Part shown: in pieces, positions 1 to 7,258 of the stretch | Layout of the letters: each line of letters opens with the position of its first letter | How positions within the stretch are numbered: the stretch's first letter is position 1 | Assembly: GCA_023453025.1 (NCBI GenBank) | Contig: JAEXUD010000041.1 | Coordinates: 1-59,728 of the forward strand | Direction of reading: 5' to 3' | DNA from: Bacillota bacterium | GTDB lineage: Bacteria > Bacillota > Clostridia > Tissierellales > Sedimentibacteraceae | DNA length: 59,728 nt | Position numbers and translations under genes: made by a program | The notes under the pieces: model-generated | What the model saw: the letters and a program-made list of their open reading frames with translations, nothing else | What the model was told of the DNA's origin: nothing | Databases searched by the model: none

Positions 1-148
1 GCAGGTATCTGTAGTCTATTTTTGCTTTGTATTTTCCGTAATTTTCAACATATTTATCTGGAATCTCCATTTTCTCTGCTATGTTGTTGATTACCTGCAT
101 TTCTGCTTGTTGGGCTATTTCGATATCACTTAAATATTTTTCTGCCAT
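1..148 (-). CDS. fhs: Formate--tetrahydrofolate ligase, N-terminal fragment
   Basis: Only the first 49 codons lie in the window; the gene runs off the left edge. The ATG at 146-148 (minus strand) follows a GGAGGA ribosome site by four bases. The peptide carries the typical start of the family: SDIEIAQ near residue 6 and YGKYKAKI near residue 38. The enzyme joins formate to THF using ATP and feeds the cytoplasmic one-carbon pool. It lies 137 bp downstream of a SHMT paralogue in the same orientation, so the two may be co-transcribed. The identification rests on the N-terminus only. Confidence 0.88.
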   Translation of the reverse strand, partial: MAEKYLSDIEIAQQAEMQVINNIAEKMEIPDKYVENYGKYKAKIDYRYL

Positions 149-237
149 GATTCCTCCAAATTTATAAAATTATACATTAAATCATCATCGATTATCATCT
201 ATATAAATTTTTAAAAAATTTTGTCTCTATAAATATG

Positions 238-276
238 TTATGGCTCATTAAAATGCGTTCATTTAACAAGCCATAA
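238..276 (-). other. Long imperfect hairpin between the SHMT paralogue and fhs
   Basis: TTATGGCT and AGCCATAA arms close an inner inverted repeat with a four-base loop. No clean T-run follows in the minus direction, so it is a poor intrinsic terminator. It may be a partial attenuator, processing site or mRNA-stabilising structure between the two genes. Confidence 0.45.
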
Positions 277-285
277 ATATTTTTA

Positions 286-1542
286 CTAATCGTCAAAGCT
301 TCCTGTAGGGTATAGCGGAAATTTTGATATTAACTTTTCTGTTCTTATTTTGCATTTAGAAAGATTAAATTCATTTTCCGGATCTGATGCAACCTTATCC
401 ATTATATCGGCTATTTCTTTTATTTCACTTTCTTTTAATCCTCTTTGAGTTATTGAAGTAACTCCTATTCTTACACCACTTGTAACAAACGGGGAAACCG
501 GGTCAAAAGGAATCTGATTTTTATTTACCGTGATACCAACTTTATCAAGCGAATTTTGAAAAAGCTTGCCGCTTATTCCTTTAGACCTGAGATCCACCAT
601 CACTATATGATTATCAGTAGTACCGCTTACAATACGAAACCCATGATTATTAAGCTCTTTTGCAAGTGATTTTCCATTGGTAACCACCTGTTTCATTACA
701 TTTCTGAATTCCTCCGTAGCTGCATGCTTAAACAGCCATACCTTAGCCGCCATTGTTGTTAAATGCATTGATCCAATTGACCCCGGGAAAACTCCCTTGT
801 CCAAAACTTTAGCATATTCTTTTCTGCATAGTATGAATCCGCTTCTAGGGCCGCAGAGTGTCTTTGTGGTAGATGATGATACAAAATCCGCATGCGGCAC
901 AGGACTGGGTATAACTCCCGCAGCTACCAAACCGCTTATATGAGCCATGTCCACCATAAAATACGATTCTACGGATTTTGCAATTTTACCTATTCTTTCA
1001 TAATCAATAAGCCTAGGATACGAGCTTCCTCCGGCAATAATTAATTTCGGAAGAAATTTCTTAGCCTTTTTTTCAAGCTCATCATAATCTATTTGCTCTG
1101 TTTCTTTATTAACTCCGTAAAAATCATACTCATATACATTTGAGAGAAAATTTGCCGGACTTCCGTGAGTAAGATGTCCTCCCTGATCAAGCCTCATACT
1201 CAACACCCTGTCTCCGGGTTTCAGCACTGATGCATAAACGCCATAATTTGCCGTTGATCCGGAATAAACCTGAAGATTGGCATGTTCGGCGCCAAACAAT
1301 GCCTTTGCCCTTTCTATCCCAAGGATTTCAAGTCTGTCCGCTTCATGTGAGCCGGCCTGGAAACGAGCTCCGGGATATCCCTCAAGTGTTTTATTTGTGA
1401 ATATTGATCCGGACAATTCCATAACTTCTAAAGAAGCGGTGCTTTCAGAAGCAATCATTTCAATGTTGTGCTCCTGCCGTTTTAATTCGTCTTTAACGAT
1501 TCCATATACTTCCGGGTCCGATATTTTTGTATATCTAAGCAT
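286..1542 (-). CDS. Serine hydroxymethyltransferase paralogue with altered active site
   Basis: A full-length (418 aa) fold-type I PLP enzyme, collinear with GlyA. Retained: the PLP lysine K227, VDMAH (D198, H201), HLTHG (H123, H126), E54 and R358. Changed relative to canonical GlyA: T52 for the catalytic Tyr of NKYAEGYPG, F61 and Q62 for the YY pair, T226 for the His before the PLP lysine (TTKT instead of THKT), S34 for the Asn of SEN, and VYSGSTAN for PHSGxQAN. These positions contact substrate and folate in characterised SHMTs. The C-terminal SGVRIGV..ITQRG motif is kept. It could use another amino acid or aldehyde (a 2-methylserine- or aldolase-type reaction), or be a poor SHMT. Neighbours are an AGCS alanine/glycine-type symporter upstream and fhs downstream. 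SD AGAGGT precedes the ATG. SHMT family membership is certain; function is not. Confidence 0.8.
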   Translation of the reverse strand: MLRYTKISDPEVYGIVKDELKRQEHNIEMIASESTASLEVMELSGSIFTNKTLEGYPGARFQAGSHEADRLEILGIERAKALFGAEHANLQVYSGSTANYGVYASVLKPGDRVLSMRLDQGGHLTHGSPANFLSNVYEYDFYGVNKETEQIDYDELEKKAKKFLPKLIIAGGSSYPRLIDYERIGKIAKSVESYFMVDMAHISGLVAAGVIPSPVPHADFVSSSTTKTLCGPRSGFILCRKEYAKVLDKGVFPGSIGSMHLTTMAAKVWLFKHAATEEFRNVMKQVVTNGKSLAKELNNHGFRIVSGTTDNHIVMVDLRSKGISGKLFQNSLDKVGITVNKNQIPFDPVSPFVTSGVRIGVTSITQRGLKESEIKEIADIMDKVASDPENEFNLSKCKIRTEKLISKFPLYPTGSFDD

Positions 1543-1590
1543 TTATATTACCTCTATTCGATTTTAATTTGAAAATATCTCAATTGAATT

Positions 1591-1703
1591 AGATCGGCCA
1601 ATCTATGTTTTTAATTATATATGACGTATTTTTTTTGTATATGCTCATATTGAGATTATTATTTATCGTTTTTGACAACCATTATAAAAGTAAATCGGCC
1701 ATT
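1591..1703. promoter_or_regulatory. Possible operator pair upstream of the SHMT paralogue
   Basis: The octamer ATCGGCCA occurs twice, at 1593-1600 and 1694-1701, each inside a short inverted repeat (AGAT..ATCT and AAAT..ATTT). The first lies in a context (CAATCTAT followed by T/A-rich sequence) that resembles the core of the 79-bp repeat before the symporter and amidohydrolase genes (GACCGATCAATCTATTT). A shared regulator site is an inference; no binding protein is identified. Confidence 0.3.
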
Positions 1704-1732
1704 TCCAAATTTGATAATATACTCTTGCATCA

Positions 1733-3190
1733 TCAATTTTCATTTTGATTTATTTGTCTGTTTTTTCTCCATACATTTTCATTATCTAGTATATTAAATT
1801 TATCAGGTTCAAAATATGGCTCAATTCCTTTGCCTATCTGCTCTTCATAATCCTTCAGAATTTTTATTCCCTTACCCGAAAGTATTAATATAGCAATTAT
1901 ATTTAGCCATGCCATAAGTCCTACGCCCAAATCACCAAATGTCCATATAAACTCTCCTGTATTTACAACACCTGAAAATGCGGCAATGATAAATATAATT
2001 CTCATTATAAGCTTTGCATTTTTATTTCCTGGAAACAAATATGACATATTACTTTCTGCCTGATAATAATATGACATAAGCGAAGTAAACGCAAAAAGAA
2101 AGACAGATATTGCAATAAACGGTGAACCAAAGCCGCTAAACACACTATCAACCGCAACCTGAGTATATTCAACGCCAAATGATATCCCCGGGGCATTTTC
2201 GGCTATAAATCCTCCTACTCCATCCGCAACGTTGTAAGAACCTGTAAGCAGTATCATAAATGCAGTGGCAGAGCATACCAGAAGGGTATCTACATATACA
2301 GAAAATGCTTGAACCAACCCTTGCTTGGCAGGGTGAGTACATTCAGCCGCCGCCGAAACAATTGCGCCCGAGCCTTGTCCTGCTTCGTTAGAATACACGC
2401 CCCTTTTAACTCCCCATGCAATCGCTGTTCCTATTATGGCTCCAAACGCTTGATTTGCACCGAATGCGGATGTAAATATCAAGGCAATCACACCTGGAAG
2501 TTTTTTTATATTAAATATTATTACCAGCAATGCTATTAAAACATATGCCAGTGACATAAACGGAGCAACAACTTCTGCAGTTTTTCCTATCCTTTTAACA
2601 CCTCCAAATATTACCAACCCTAACAAAACGCAAATAATAAGTCCTGTTATATACACATTTACTCCAAATGCACTATTCACTGAAGCAACAATATTATATG
2701 TTTGAGCTCCCGGCATAAGCACCCCCGGAGCAAGTATCGTACATATGGCAAATAAAACTGCATACCATTTCTTCCCTATTCCCTGTTCAATGAAATACGC
2801 CGGTCCTCCGACATACTCACCTGATATTTTTGTCTTATACGCTTGGGCTAATGATGATTCCACAAAAGCCGAACCTGCTCCCAAAAACGCAATCATCCAC
2901 ATCCAAAAAATAGCTCCTGGTCCTCCGTAGTAAATAGCCGTTGCAACACCGGCTATATTTCCTACGCCAACGCGTCCTCCCACCGTTGTTGCAAATGCCT
3001 GAAACGGCGTTACTCCATTTTCGGATTTATCCTTATCAAGCAAGAGATTAATCATCTCTTTAAACAGCCTGACCTGCGGAAATTTCATTCTTACAGAAAA
3101 ATAAATACCTGCCAACAGACAAAGCGCAATCAGCGGCGTACTCCACACCGCATTATTGACTGCCTGTACAATTGATAAAAAGCTATTCAT
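1733..3190 (-). CDS. AGCS-family sodium/alanine (glycine) symporter
   Basis: A polytopic inner-membrane protein of 485 aa with the AGCS hallmark around residues 255-300 (GVKRGVYSNEAGQGSG). An early GGRVGVGNIAGV segment is also typical. The family couples Na+ entry to uptake of alanine, glycine or similar small neutral amino acids. I start at the ATG at 3188-3190 because an AAGGGAG ribosome site lies eight bases upstream; a start 18 bp earlier has none. The promoter region contains the 79-bp element also found before the M20 amidohydrolase gene. The SHMT paralogue follows 190 bp downstream. The substrate cannot be read from sequence, but the neighbourhood suggests alanine, glycine or serine. 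Confidence 0.92.
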   Translation of the reverse strand: MNSFLSIVQAVNNAVWSTPLIALCLLAGIYFSVRMKFPQVRLFKEMINLLLDKDKSENGVTPFQAFATTVGGRVGVGNIAGVATAIYYGGPGAIFWMWMIAFLGAGSAFVESSLAQAYKTKISGEYVGGPAYFIEQGIGKKWYAVLFAICTILAPGVLMPGAQTYNIVASVNSAFGVNVYITGLIICVLLGLVIFGGVKRIGKTAEVVAPFMSLAYVLIALLVIIFNIKKLPGVIALIFTSAFGANQAFGAIIGTAIAWGVKRGVYSNEAGQGSGAIVSAAAECTHPAKQGLVQAFSVYVDTLLVCSATAFMILLTGSYNVADGVGGFIAENAPGISFGVEYTQVAVDSVFSGFGSPFIAISVFLFAFTSLMSYYYQAESNMSYLFPGNKNAKLIMRIIFIIAAFSGVVNTGEFIWTFGDLGVGLMAWLNIIAILILSGKGIKILKDYEEQIGKGIEPYFEPDKFNILDNENVWRKNRQINQNEN

Positions 3191-3214
3191 TATATAAACT
3201 CCCTTCATTTTTGT

Positions 3215-3293
3215 TAACGTTATCTTTATTGACCGATCAATCTATTTAAATTATAATTGCTTTTATGACAATTTAAATTCTCAATTCAAGCCT
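3215..3293. repeat. 79-bp perfect repeat, copy 1 (upstream of symporter)
   Basis: Identical over 79 bases to 6454-6532. Flanking sequence outside this block is diverged: the adjoining copy of the response-regulator gene is degraded. It contains ATTGA-4-TCAAT as an inverted repeat, a minus-strand TATAAT without a good -35 box that could serve the symporter, and a near-consensus plus-strand promoter. Perfect retention beside decayed DNA suggests selection or recent gene conversion. Confidence 0.9.
3229..3257 (+). promoter_or_regulatory. Sigma-A-like promoter inside repeat copy 1
   Basis: TTGACC, a 17-bp spacer, then TATAAT at 3252-3257. It points rightwards, into the response-regulator remnant, where no real plus-strand gene is visible. 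The palindromic ATTATAAT also offers a minus-strand -10 (3250-3255) for the symporter gene, with only a weak -35, as at activator-dependent promoters. Confidence 0.5.
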
Positions 3294-3334
3294 ACTATTT
3301 ACCGTTCTTGCCATATAACAACAATTGTTAAAAA

Positions 3335-3546
3335 CTACTTATGCATATGAATATATAGGACCAGTGTTGTACCTGTATGAGTTTTAAATTTTTATAGAAA
3401 CTATTCAAACTATCGTAGCTGGTAATTTCAGTGACTTCTTTAATGCTGTATTTTCCTTTATTAAACATAGCACCAAGTTTTAATGCACGATGATCATTCT
3501 CAAAGGCATTATAATGTCTGAAAATACCAGATTTATTTTATTGTGC
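3335..3546 (-). pseudogene. Decayed, internally deleted copy of the AraC-type response regulator
   Basis: The DNA matches 6575-6710 of the intact regulator gene (C-terminal HTH, stop codon still in place as TAG), then jumps to match about 6976-7020 and then about 7096-7125. Two internal deletions are therefore present; one junction falls at a shared CCTTT. A one-base loss in the T-run near 3391-3395 also shifts the frame. The receiver start, and any kinase copy, are missing. It is a non-functional remnant of a duplicated regulator. Confidence 0.88.
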
Positions 3547-3882
3547 AGTTGTAAAACCCAAATGATGAAGAAACAACTGAAACAATATTTGCAACGGTCA
3601 GAGTTTCTTCCAGACTATGTGAAGATATCTGACTCGGAAGCGCTTACTGTAAATAAAGATTTATTGGTAGATAAATAACCGTATTGCTTTTGCTCCGTTA
3701 TACCAGACTCTGGCAGCTTTGTTAGTACGGTATTTTTCTCAGCGCTTACATTTGAAGTTATAAATCAATTTTTAGTGATATGATAATCATACTTCGCATA
3801 ACTAAAACGGCCAGGTATGTATTATACCTAGCCGTTTATAAAAATTTTTGTTGGTTTCTGCTCTCTATAAAAGTTATTTTGA
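3547..3882. other. Spacer with no supported gene
   Basis: Between the regulator remnant and the DUF3100-partner gene. A 62-codon plus-strand frame (3490-3678) starts inside the remnant and has no credible ribosome site or recognisable product. An open minus-strand stretch near 3600-3755 also looks like leftover coding DNA but is not identifiable. The right end holds the terminator at 3805-3837. Confidence 0.6.
3805..3837 (-). terminator. Hairpin terminator of the amidohydrolase/DUF3100 operon
   Basis: AAACGGCTAGGTAT pairs with ATACCTGGCCGTTT (one G-U), with a TTTTAG tail in the minus direction. It lies 46 bp after the stop of the last operon gene. Confidence 0.65.
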
Positions 3883-4350
3883 TTAAATAATTCCTTGGCT
3901 TTTTAAAATAATTTGAGCAATGATTGCAGAGCCGATGAACGTTCCAAACATTACGCAGCAGGCTACAAGTATTCCCTTCCATCCAACTTTTTTAAATTCT
4001 GCCCAATTTTTACCCATCGAAATTCCAGAATATGCAAGCACCGGTGTTGCAAGAGGTAACATTTGTATTTTACTTGTATATTCGATTACAACATTGGATA
4101 TGGGGCTGGCAGGTATGGAAATTAATAATCCTAACACACTAATATAAACTACTGAGGGTATGTTCACAGGAATAATATCTGCCAATGAGACTCCTATTAG
4201 TGCAACTACCAATAAAATTAACATTCCGGGAATACTCTCCATTACTCCAGTATCATAACCTGTAAGATTACCCAATATACTTATAAAGGCAATAATTAAT
4301 AGAATTAATAAATTTTCCCAAAATTTTTCTGCTGTAAATTCCTTATTCAT
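3883..4350 (-). CDS. Small membrane protein, likely partner of the DUF3100 protein
   Basis: 155 aa with about four to five hydrophobic segments and a C-terminal stretch KVGWKGILVACCVMFGTF. It starts 20 bp after the DUF3100 gene and ends the operon. A GGGAG site precedes the ATG. The style of its helices, with short polar breaks, recalls half of a GltS- or KdgT-like carrier, so it may complete a split transporter with its neighbour. I cannot place it in a named family with confidence. The function is inferred from hydropathy and position. Confidence 0.65.
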   Translation of the reverse strand: MNKEFTAEKFWENLLILLIIAFISILGNLTGYDTGVMESIPGMLILLVVALIGVSLADIIPVNIPSVVYISVLGLLISIPASPISNVVIEYTSKIQMLPLATPVLAYSGISMGKNWAEFKKVGWKGILVACCVMFGTFIGSAIIAQIILKSQGII

Positions 4351-4370
4351 AATTGTCCGCTCCCATCACT

Positions 4371-5189
4371 TTATTTCAGAACTTGAAGATTTTTTCTTTG
4401 TCCAAGAATCGGTTCAAGCTTTCTATATAAAAAGTTACTCATTGGAATTGCAATAAAGATTGACATATATATACCGTCAGCCGTTGACAAAAGATTGCTC
4501 ATTCCGGCAAAAGCAGAAATATCCGTTGCAATATCAGGAAACATTTCTACTAACGGCGCAGAAGCAGCAGCCATCATACTTCCGCTTCCTACTCCTGTAG
4601 CCATAGCAATTGCATACGGGTGTAGTGACGTAAACGATGCCAATATACTTGACATAAGTCCCATAAATATTGTTCCGACAAGTGTTCCTACAATATATAT
4701 TATCATTACTCCTCTTCCCTCAGGAGAACTAAGACCATATTTTGACGCAATAAGCCCGACATTTGGTTCTCTGGCAATGGAATGGCACATACCTACACTT
4801 TCTCTTTTAAATCCTAACAGCAATGCAATAGGTAAAGAAATTAGTATAGTGCCCAAATTGCCTAATTCTTGCAGTATAAGTGCAGGTCCTGCATCTATTA
4901 CAGACTTAACTGCAGCACCGCTTTGAACTCCTACCTTTGCAATAAAAACACCTATACCTATAGTTATAAATTTTTCGGCTAATGATGCTTGATTTTCATT
5001 TATAAATGTTGCAGATTTTAATAAATACAAAATCAATGCAAATGTCATTGAGTACAAAAGAGGAAGAAACATTATTGACCCGGGTCCTAATGGAATCTTT
5101 ACTATACCGATAGCTTCAGAAATAACACATACTAATAATATTGTTAAATGCAACTTCCAATCATATATATTTATTAATTTATCGCTCAC
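4371..5189 (-). CDS. DUF3100-type multi-pass membrane protein
   Basis: 272 aa with eight or so hydrophobic segments. The GPGSIMFLPLLYS start, SIAREPNVGLIASKYGLSSPEGRG in the middle and ATGVGSGSMMAAASAP near residue 200 match what I recall of DUF3100 proteins, a family of uncharacterised permease-like proteins often near M20 peptidases. The start is GTG (5187-5189), reached one base after the amidohydrolase stop, with AAGGAG seven bases upstream, so it is translationally coupled. It probably imports the amidohydrolase substrate or exports a product. The substrate is unknown. Confidence 0.75.
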   Translation of the reverse strand: MSDKLINIYDWKLHLTILLVCVISEAIGIVKIPLGPGSIMFLPLLYSMTFALILYLLKSATFINENQASLAEKFITIGIGVFIAKVGVQSGAAVKSVIDAGPALILQELGNLGTILISLPIALLLGFKRESVGMCHSIAREPNVGLIASKYGLSSPEGRGVMIIYIVGTLVGTIFMGLMSSILASFTSLHPYAIAMATGVGSGSMMAAASAPLVEMFPDIATDISAFAGMSNLLSTADGIYMSIFIAIPMSNFLYRKLEPILGQRKNLQVLK

Positions 5190-5190
5190 A

Positions 5191-6387
5191 TTATCGCTCC
5201 TTCTTTTTATTTATATAATTAAAGCCTTTTAAAACCATATTACTCATAACGGCAGATGCATTGATAATTGCCCTGTCATCACCATCAAATCTTGGACTAT
5301 GCCACACATAATTCATATCCTTTTCTTTATTTCCAACACCCAACCATAAGAAAAATCCAGGTATCTTTTTAGTAAATATAGAAAAATCTTCACCCCCCAT
5401 AGAAGGAATAGGGTCAATTATCGATTCTTGTCCTAATACTTCAATCGAAGCTTCATATGCTAAATCAGCTAAATCCTCAGAGTTAAATACAGCCGGAAGA
5501 TCAAATATATATTCCAGTTCACTTTCAACATTATAGGCTTGAGCTGTACTTTCTAATACTTGCTTTATCCTTTCAGACAAAAATTTCCGTACATTTGCAT
5601 CAAAGCTTCTGACGGTTCCAGTAATTTCAACAAGTTCAGGTATAACATTATTTGCTGTTCCGGCATGCAACGTACCAAACGATATTACAGCAGACTCTAG
5701 CGGACTTACATTACGGCTTACAATAGTTTGTAGATTCATTATAACAGCTGCAACTGCGACAATAGGATCTCTTGTTGCATTAGGAAGTGCACCATGTCCA
5801 CCCTTTCCCTTGATTTTAATTTTAATGGTATCTACCGATGCCATCAATCCTCCTTTTTTGATAGCTATTTTACCCCAAGGTATCTCAGGATTATTGTGAA
5901 GCCCAAAAACCAAATCAGCCTTTATTTTTGTGAAAAGCCCTTTTTCAACCATTAACTTAGCGCCTTTATTCAGCTCTTCAGCAGGCTGAAATACAAAAAG
6001 GACGTTTCCATTTAATTTTTCTTTCATATCTGACAATATACATGCGGCCCCAATAACCGACGCTGTATGTATATCATGACCACATGCATGCATAATTCCG
6101 TCAATCTTGGATTTATAAGGCACATCATTCATTTCCGTTATAGGGAGAGCGTCAATGTCGCCTCTTAAAGCTATTGTTGGACCATCACTGCATCCTTCAA
6201 GATATCCTATTACTCCCGTTTCCAGTCCCATGTCTATAATTTTAACTCCTAAAGACATAAGTTTCTCTTTTATCTTCTCAGTTGTTCTAAATTCTTTAAA
6301 GCTTAATTCGGGGTTTTCATGCAAATCCCTTCTGAATTTTATTAGTTCATCACCGTATAACTTCTCTAATTCTTTAATATTATGCAT
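5191..6387 (-). CDS. M20D-family amidohydrolase (N-acyl-amino-acid/hippurate hydrolase type)
   Basis: 398 aa, normal length for M20D. Metal ligands are visible: HACGHDIH (C102, H104, H107), QPAEE (E137, E138), H164 in FGLHNN and GGEDFS near residue 340. The dimerisation domain GGHGALPNATRDPI lies near residue 200. Family members cleave N-acyl or N-aryl amino acids and indole-3-acetyl conjugates in the cytoplasm. It is first in an operon with the DUF3100 membrane protein and its small partner, and its leader carries the 79-bp repeat. The two-component system next door is the obvious candidate regulator. The exact substrate cannot be told from sequence. Confidence 0.9.
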   Translation of the reverse strand: MHNIKELEKLYGDELIKFRRDLHENPELSFKEFRTTEKIKEKLMSLGVKIIDMGLETGVIGYLEGCSDGPTIALRGDIDALPITEMNDVPYKSKIDGIMHACGHDIHTASVIGAACILSDMKEKLNGNVLFVFQPAEELNKGAKLMVEKGLFTKIKADLVFGLHNNPEIPWGKIAIKKGGLMASVDTIKIKIKGKGGHGALPNATRDPIVAVAAVIMNLQTIVSRNVSPLESAVISFGTLHAGTANNVIPELVEITGTVRSFDANVRKFLSERIKQVLESTAQAYNVESELEYIFDLPAVFNSEDLADLAYEASIEVLGQESIIDPIPSMGGEDFSIFTKKIPGFFLWLGVGNKEKDMNYVWHSPRFDGDDRAIINASAVMSNMVLKGFNYINKKKER

Positions 6388-6453
6388 TCTTCTTCCTTTC
6401 TTTTAATTTAAAAGCTATTTAATATTATTATCTATTCCCCTTATGAGCATTGC

Positions 6454-6532
6454 TAACGTTATCTTTATTGACCGATCAATCTATTTAAATTATAATTGCT
6501 TTTATGACAATTTAAATTCTCAATTCAAGCCT
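6454..6532. repeat. 79-bp perfect repeat, copy 2 (upstream of amidohydrolase)
   Basis: Identical to 3215-3293. It sits between the response-regulator stop (6575) and the amidohydrolase start (6387). In the minus direction its TATAAT (6489-6494) would give a leader of about 95 nt for the amidohydrolase operon. It also carries the inverted repeat ATTGA-4-TCAAT. Confidence 0.9.
6468..6496 (+). promoter_or_regulatory. Sigma-A-like promoter facing the response-regulator 3' end
   Basis: TTGACC-17-TATAAT on the plus strand. Transcription from here would begin near 6503 and run antisense into the regulator gene from its stop codon onward. No plus-strand gene follows, so either it makes an antisense RNA or the match reflects the AT-rich, palindromic control region of the minus-strand genes. 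Confidence 0.45.
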
Positions 6533-6574
6533 GTTATTTATCGTTCTTGACATTTAATAACTCTTATTAAGCAA

Positions 6575-7258
6575 TTACTTATGCACCTGAACATATAAGG
6601 CCGGTGTCGTACCTGTATGAGTTTTAAATTTTTTATAGAAATTGTTCAAGCTGTCGTATCCGGTAATTTCAGCAACTTCTTTAATGCTGTATTTTCCTTC
6701 ATTAAGCATATTAATAGCCTGCTTAATTCTTACTTCGTGAATATATTCGACCGTAGTAGTCCCCATGAATTTCTTAAACAATCTTGATACATGACTTGGA
6801 GAAACAAAAAATTCATTTGACAGTCTTTGCAAATCAATTTTTTCTGCATAATTTACATTTATGTATTCAAGTATGTCGTTTAATGTATCATTGCTTGTAA
6901 ACTTCCAGCCCACAGCTCTGGTTATTGATTGCAGAAGTTGTTTGTATTCAATAGGTTTGAGGAGTATATCCTTGGCACCAAGCCTTAATGCACGCTGAGC
7001 ATTCTCAAAGGAATTATATGCTGTTATAATTATATAGTTATTGTCCGGGGCACTTTCAATTACTTTAAACCCATCCATGAAAGGCATTATAATATCTAAA
7101 AATACCAGATTTACTTTATTGTGCTTTAATAATTCTAATGCCTCCTTGCCGTTGCATGCAGTTCCGACAATTGTTACAGGTAACTTCTCCTTTTCGATAA
7201 AGTAACATATTATATTTGCAACTGCCGGTTCATCATCTGCTATTATTGCATTTATCAT
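6575..7258 (-). CDS. AraC-type response regulator (YesN-like)
   Basis: 227 aa. Receiver domain (1-120) with acidic pocket D8/D9, phospho-acceptor D55 in LVFLDIIMP, a T in IIITAY and K101 (LLKPIE). The C-terminal AraC double helix-turn-helix spans about 135-225. The start is the ATG at 7258 because GGAGGG lies five bases upstream. The gene overlaps the kinase gene by 26 bp. It presumably binds near the amidohydrolase promoter just downstream, and perhaps at the symporter promoter carrying the same 79-bp block. A degraded second copy lies at 3335-3546. Confidence 0.93.
   Translation of the reverse strand: MINAIIADDEPAVANIICYFIEKEKLPVTIVGTACNGKEALELLKHNKVNLVFLDIIMPFMDGFKVIESAPDNNYIIITAYNSFENAQRALRLGAKDILLKPIEYKQLLQSITRAVGWKFTSNDTLNDILEYINVNYAEKIDLQRLSNEFFVSPSHVSRLFKKFMGTTTVEYIHEVRIKQAINMLNEGKYSIKEVAEITGYDSLNNFYKKFKTHTGTTPALYVQVHK

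Noticed and set aside
238..276. Hairpin after the SHMT gene as an intrinsic terminator
   Set aside because: No T-run follows in the minus direction, so it is listed as an unassigned hairpin.
3490..3678. 62-codon plus-strand reading frame beside the regulator remnant
   Set aside because: It begins in antisense to the degraded regulator sequence, lacks a ribosome site and resembles nothing I recognise; treated as chance.
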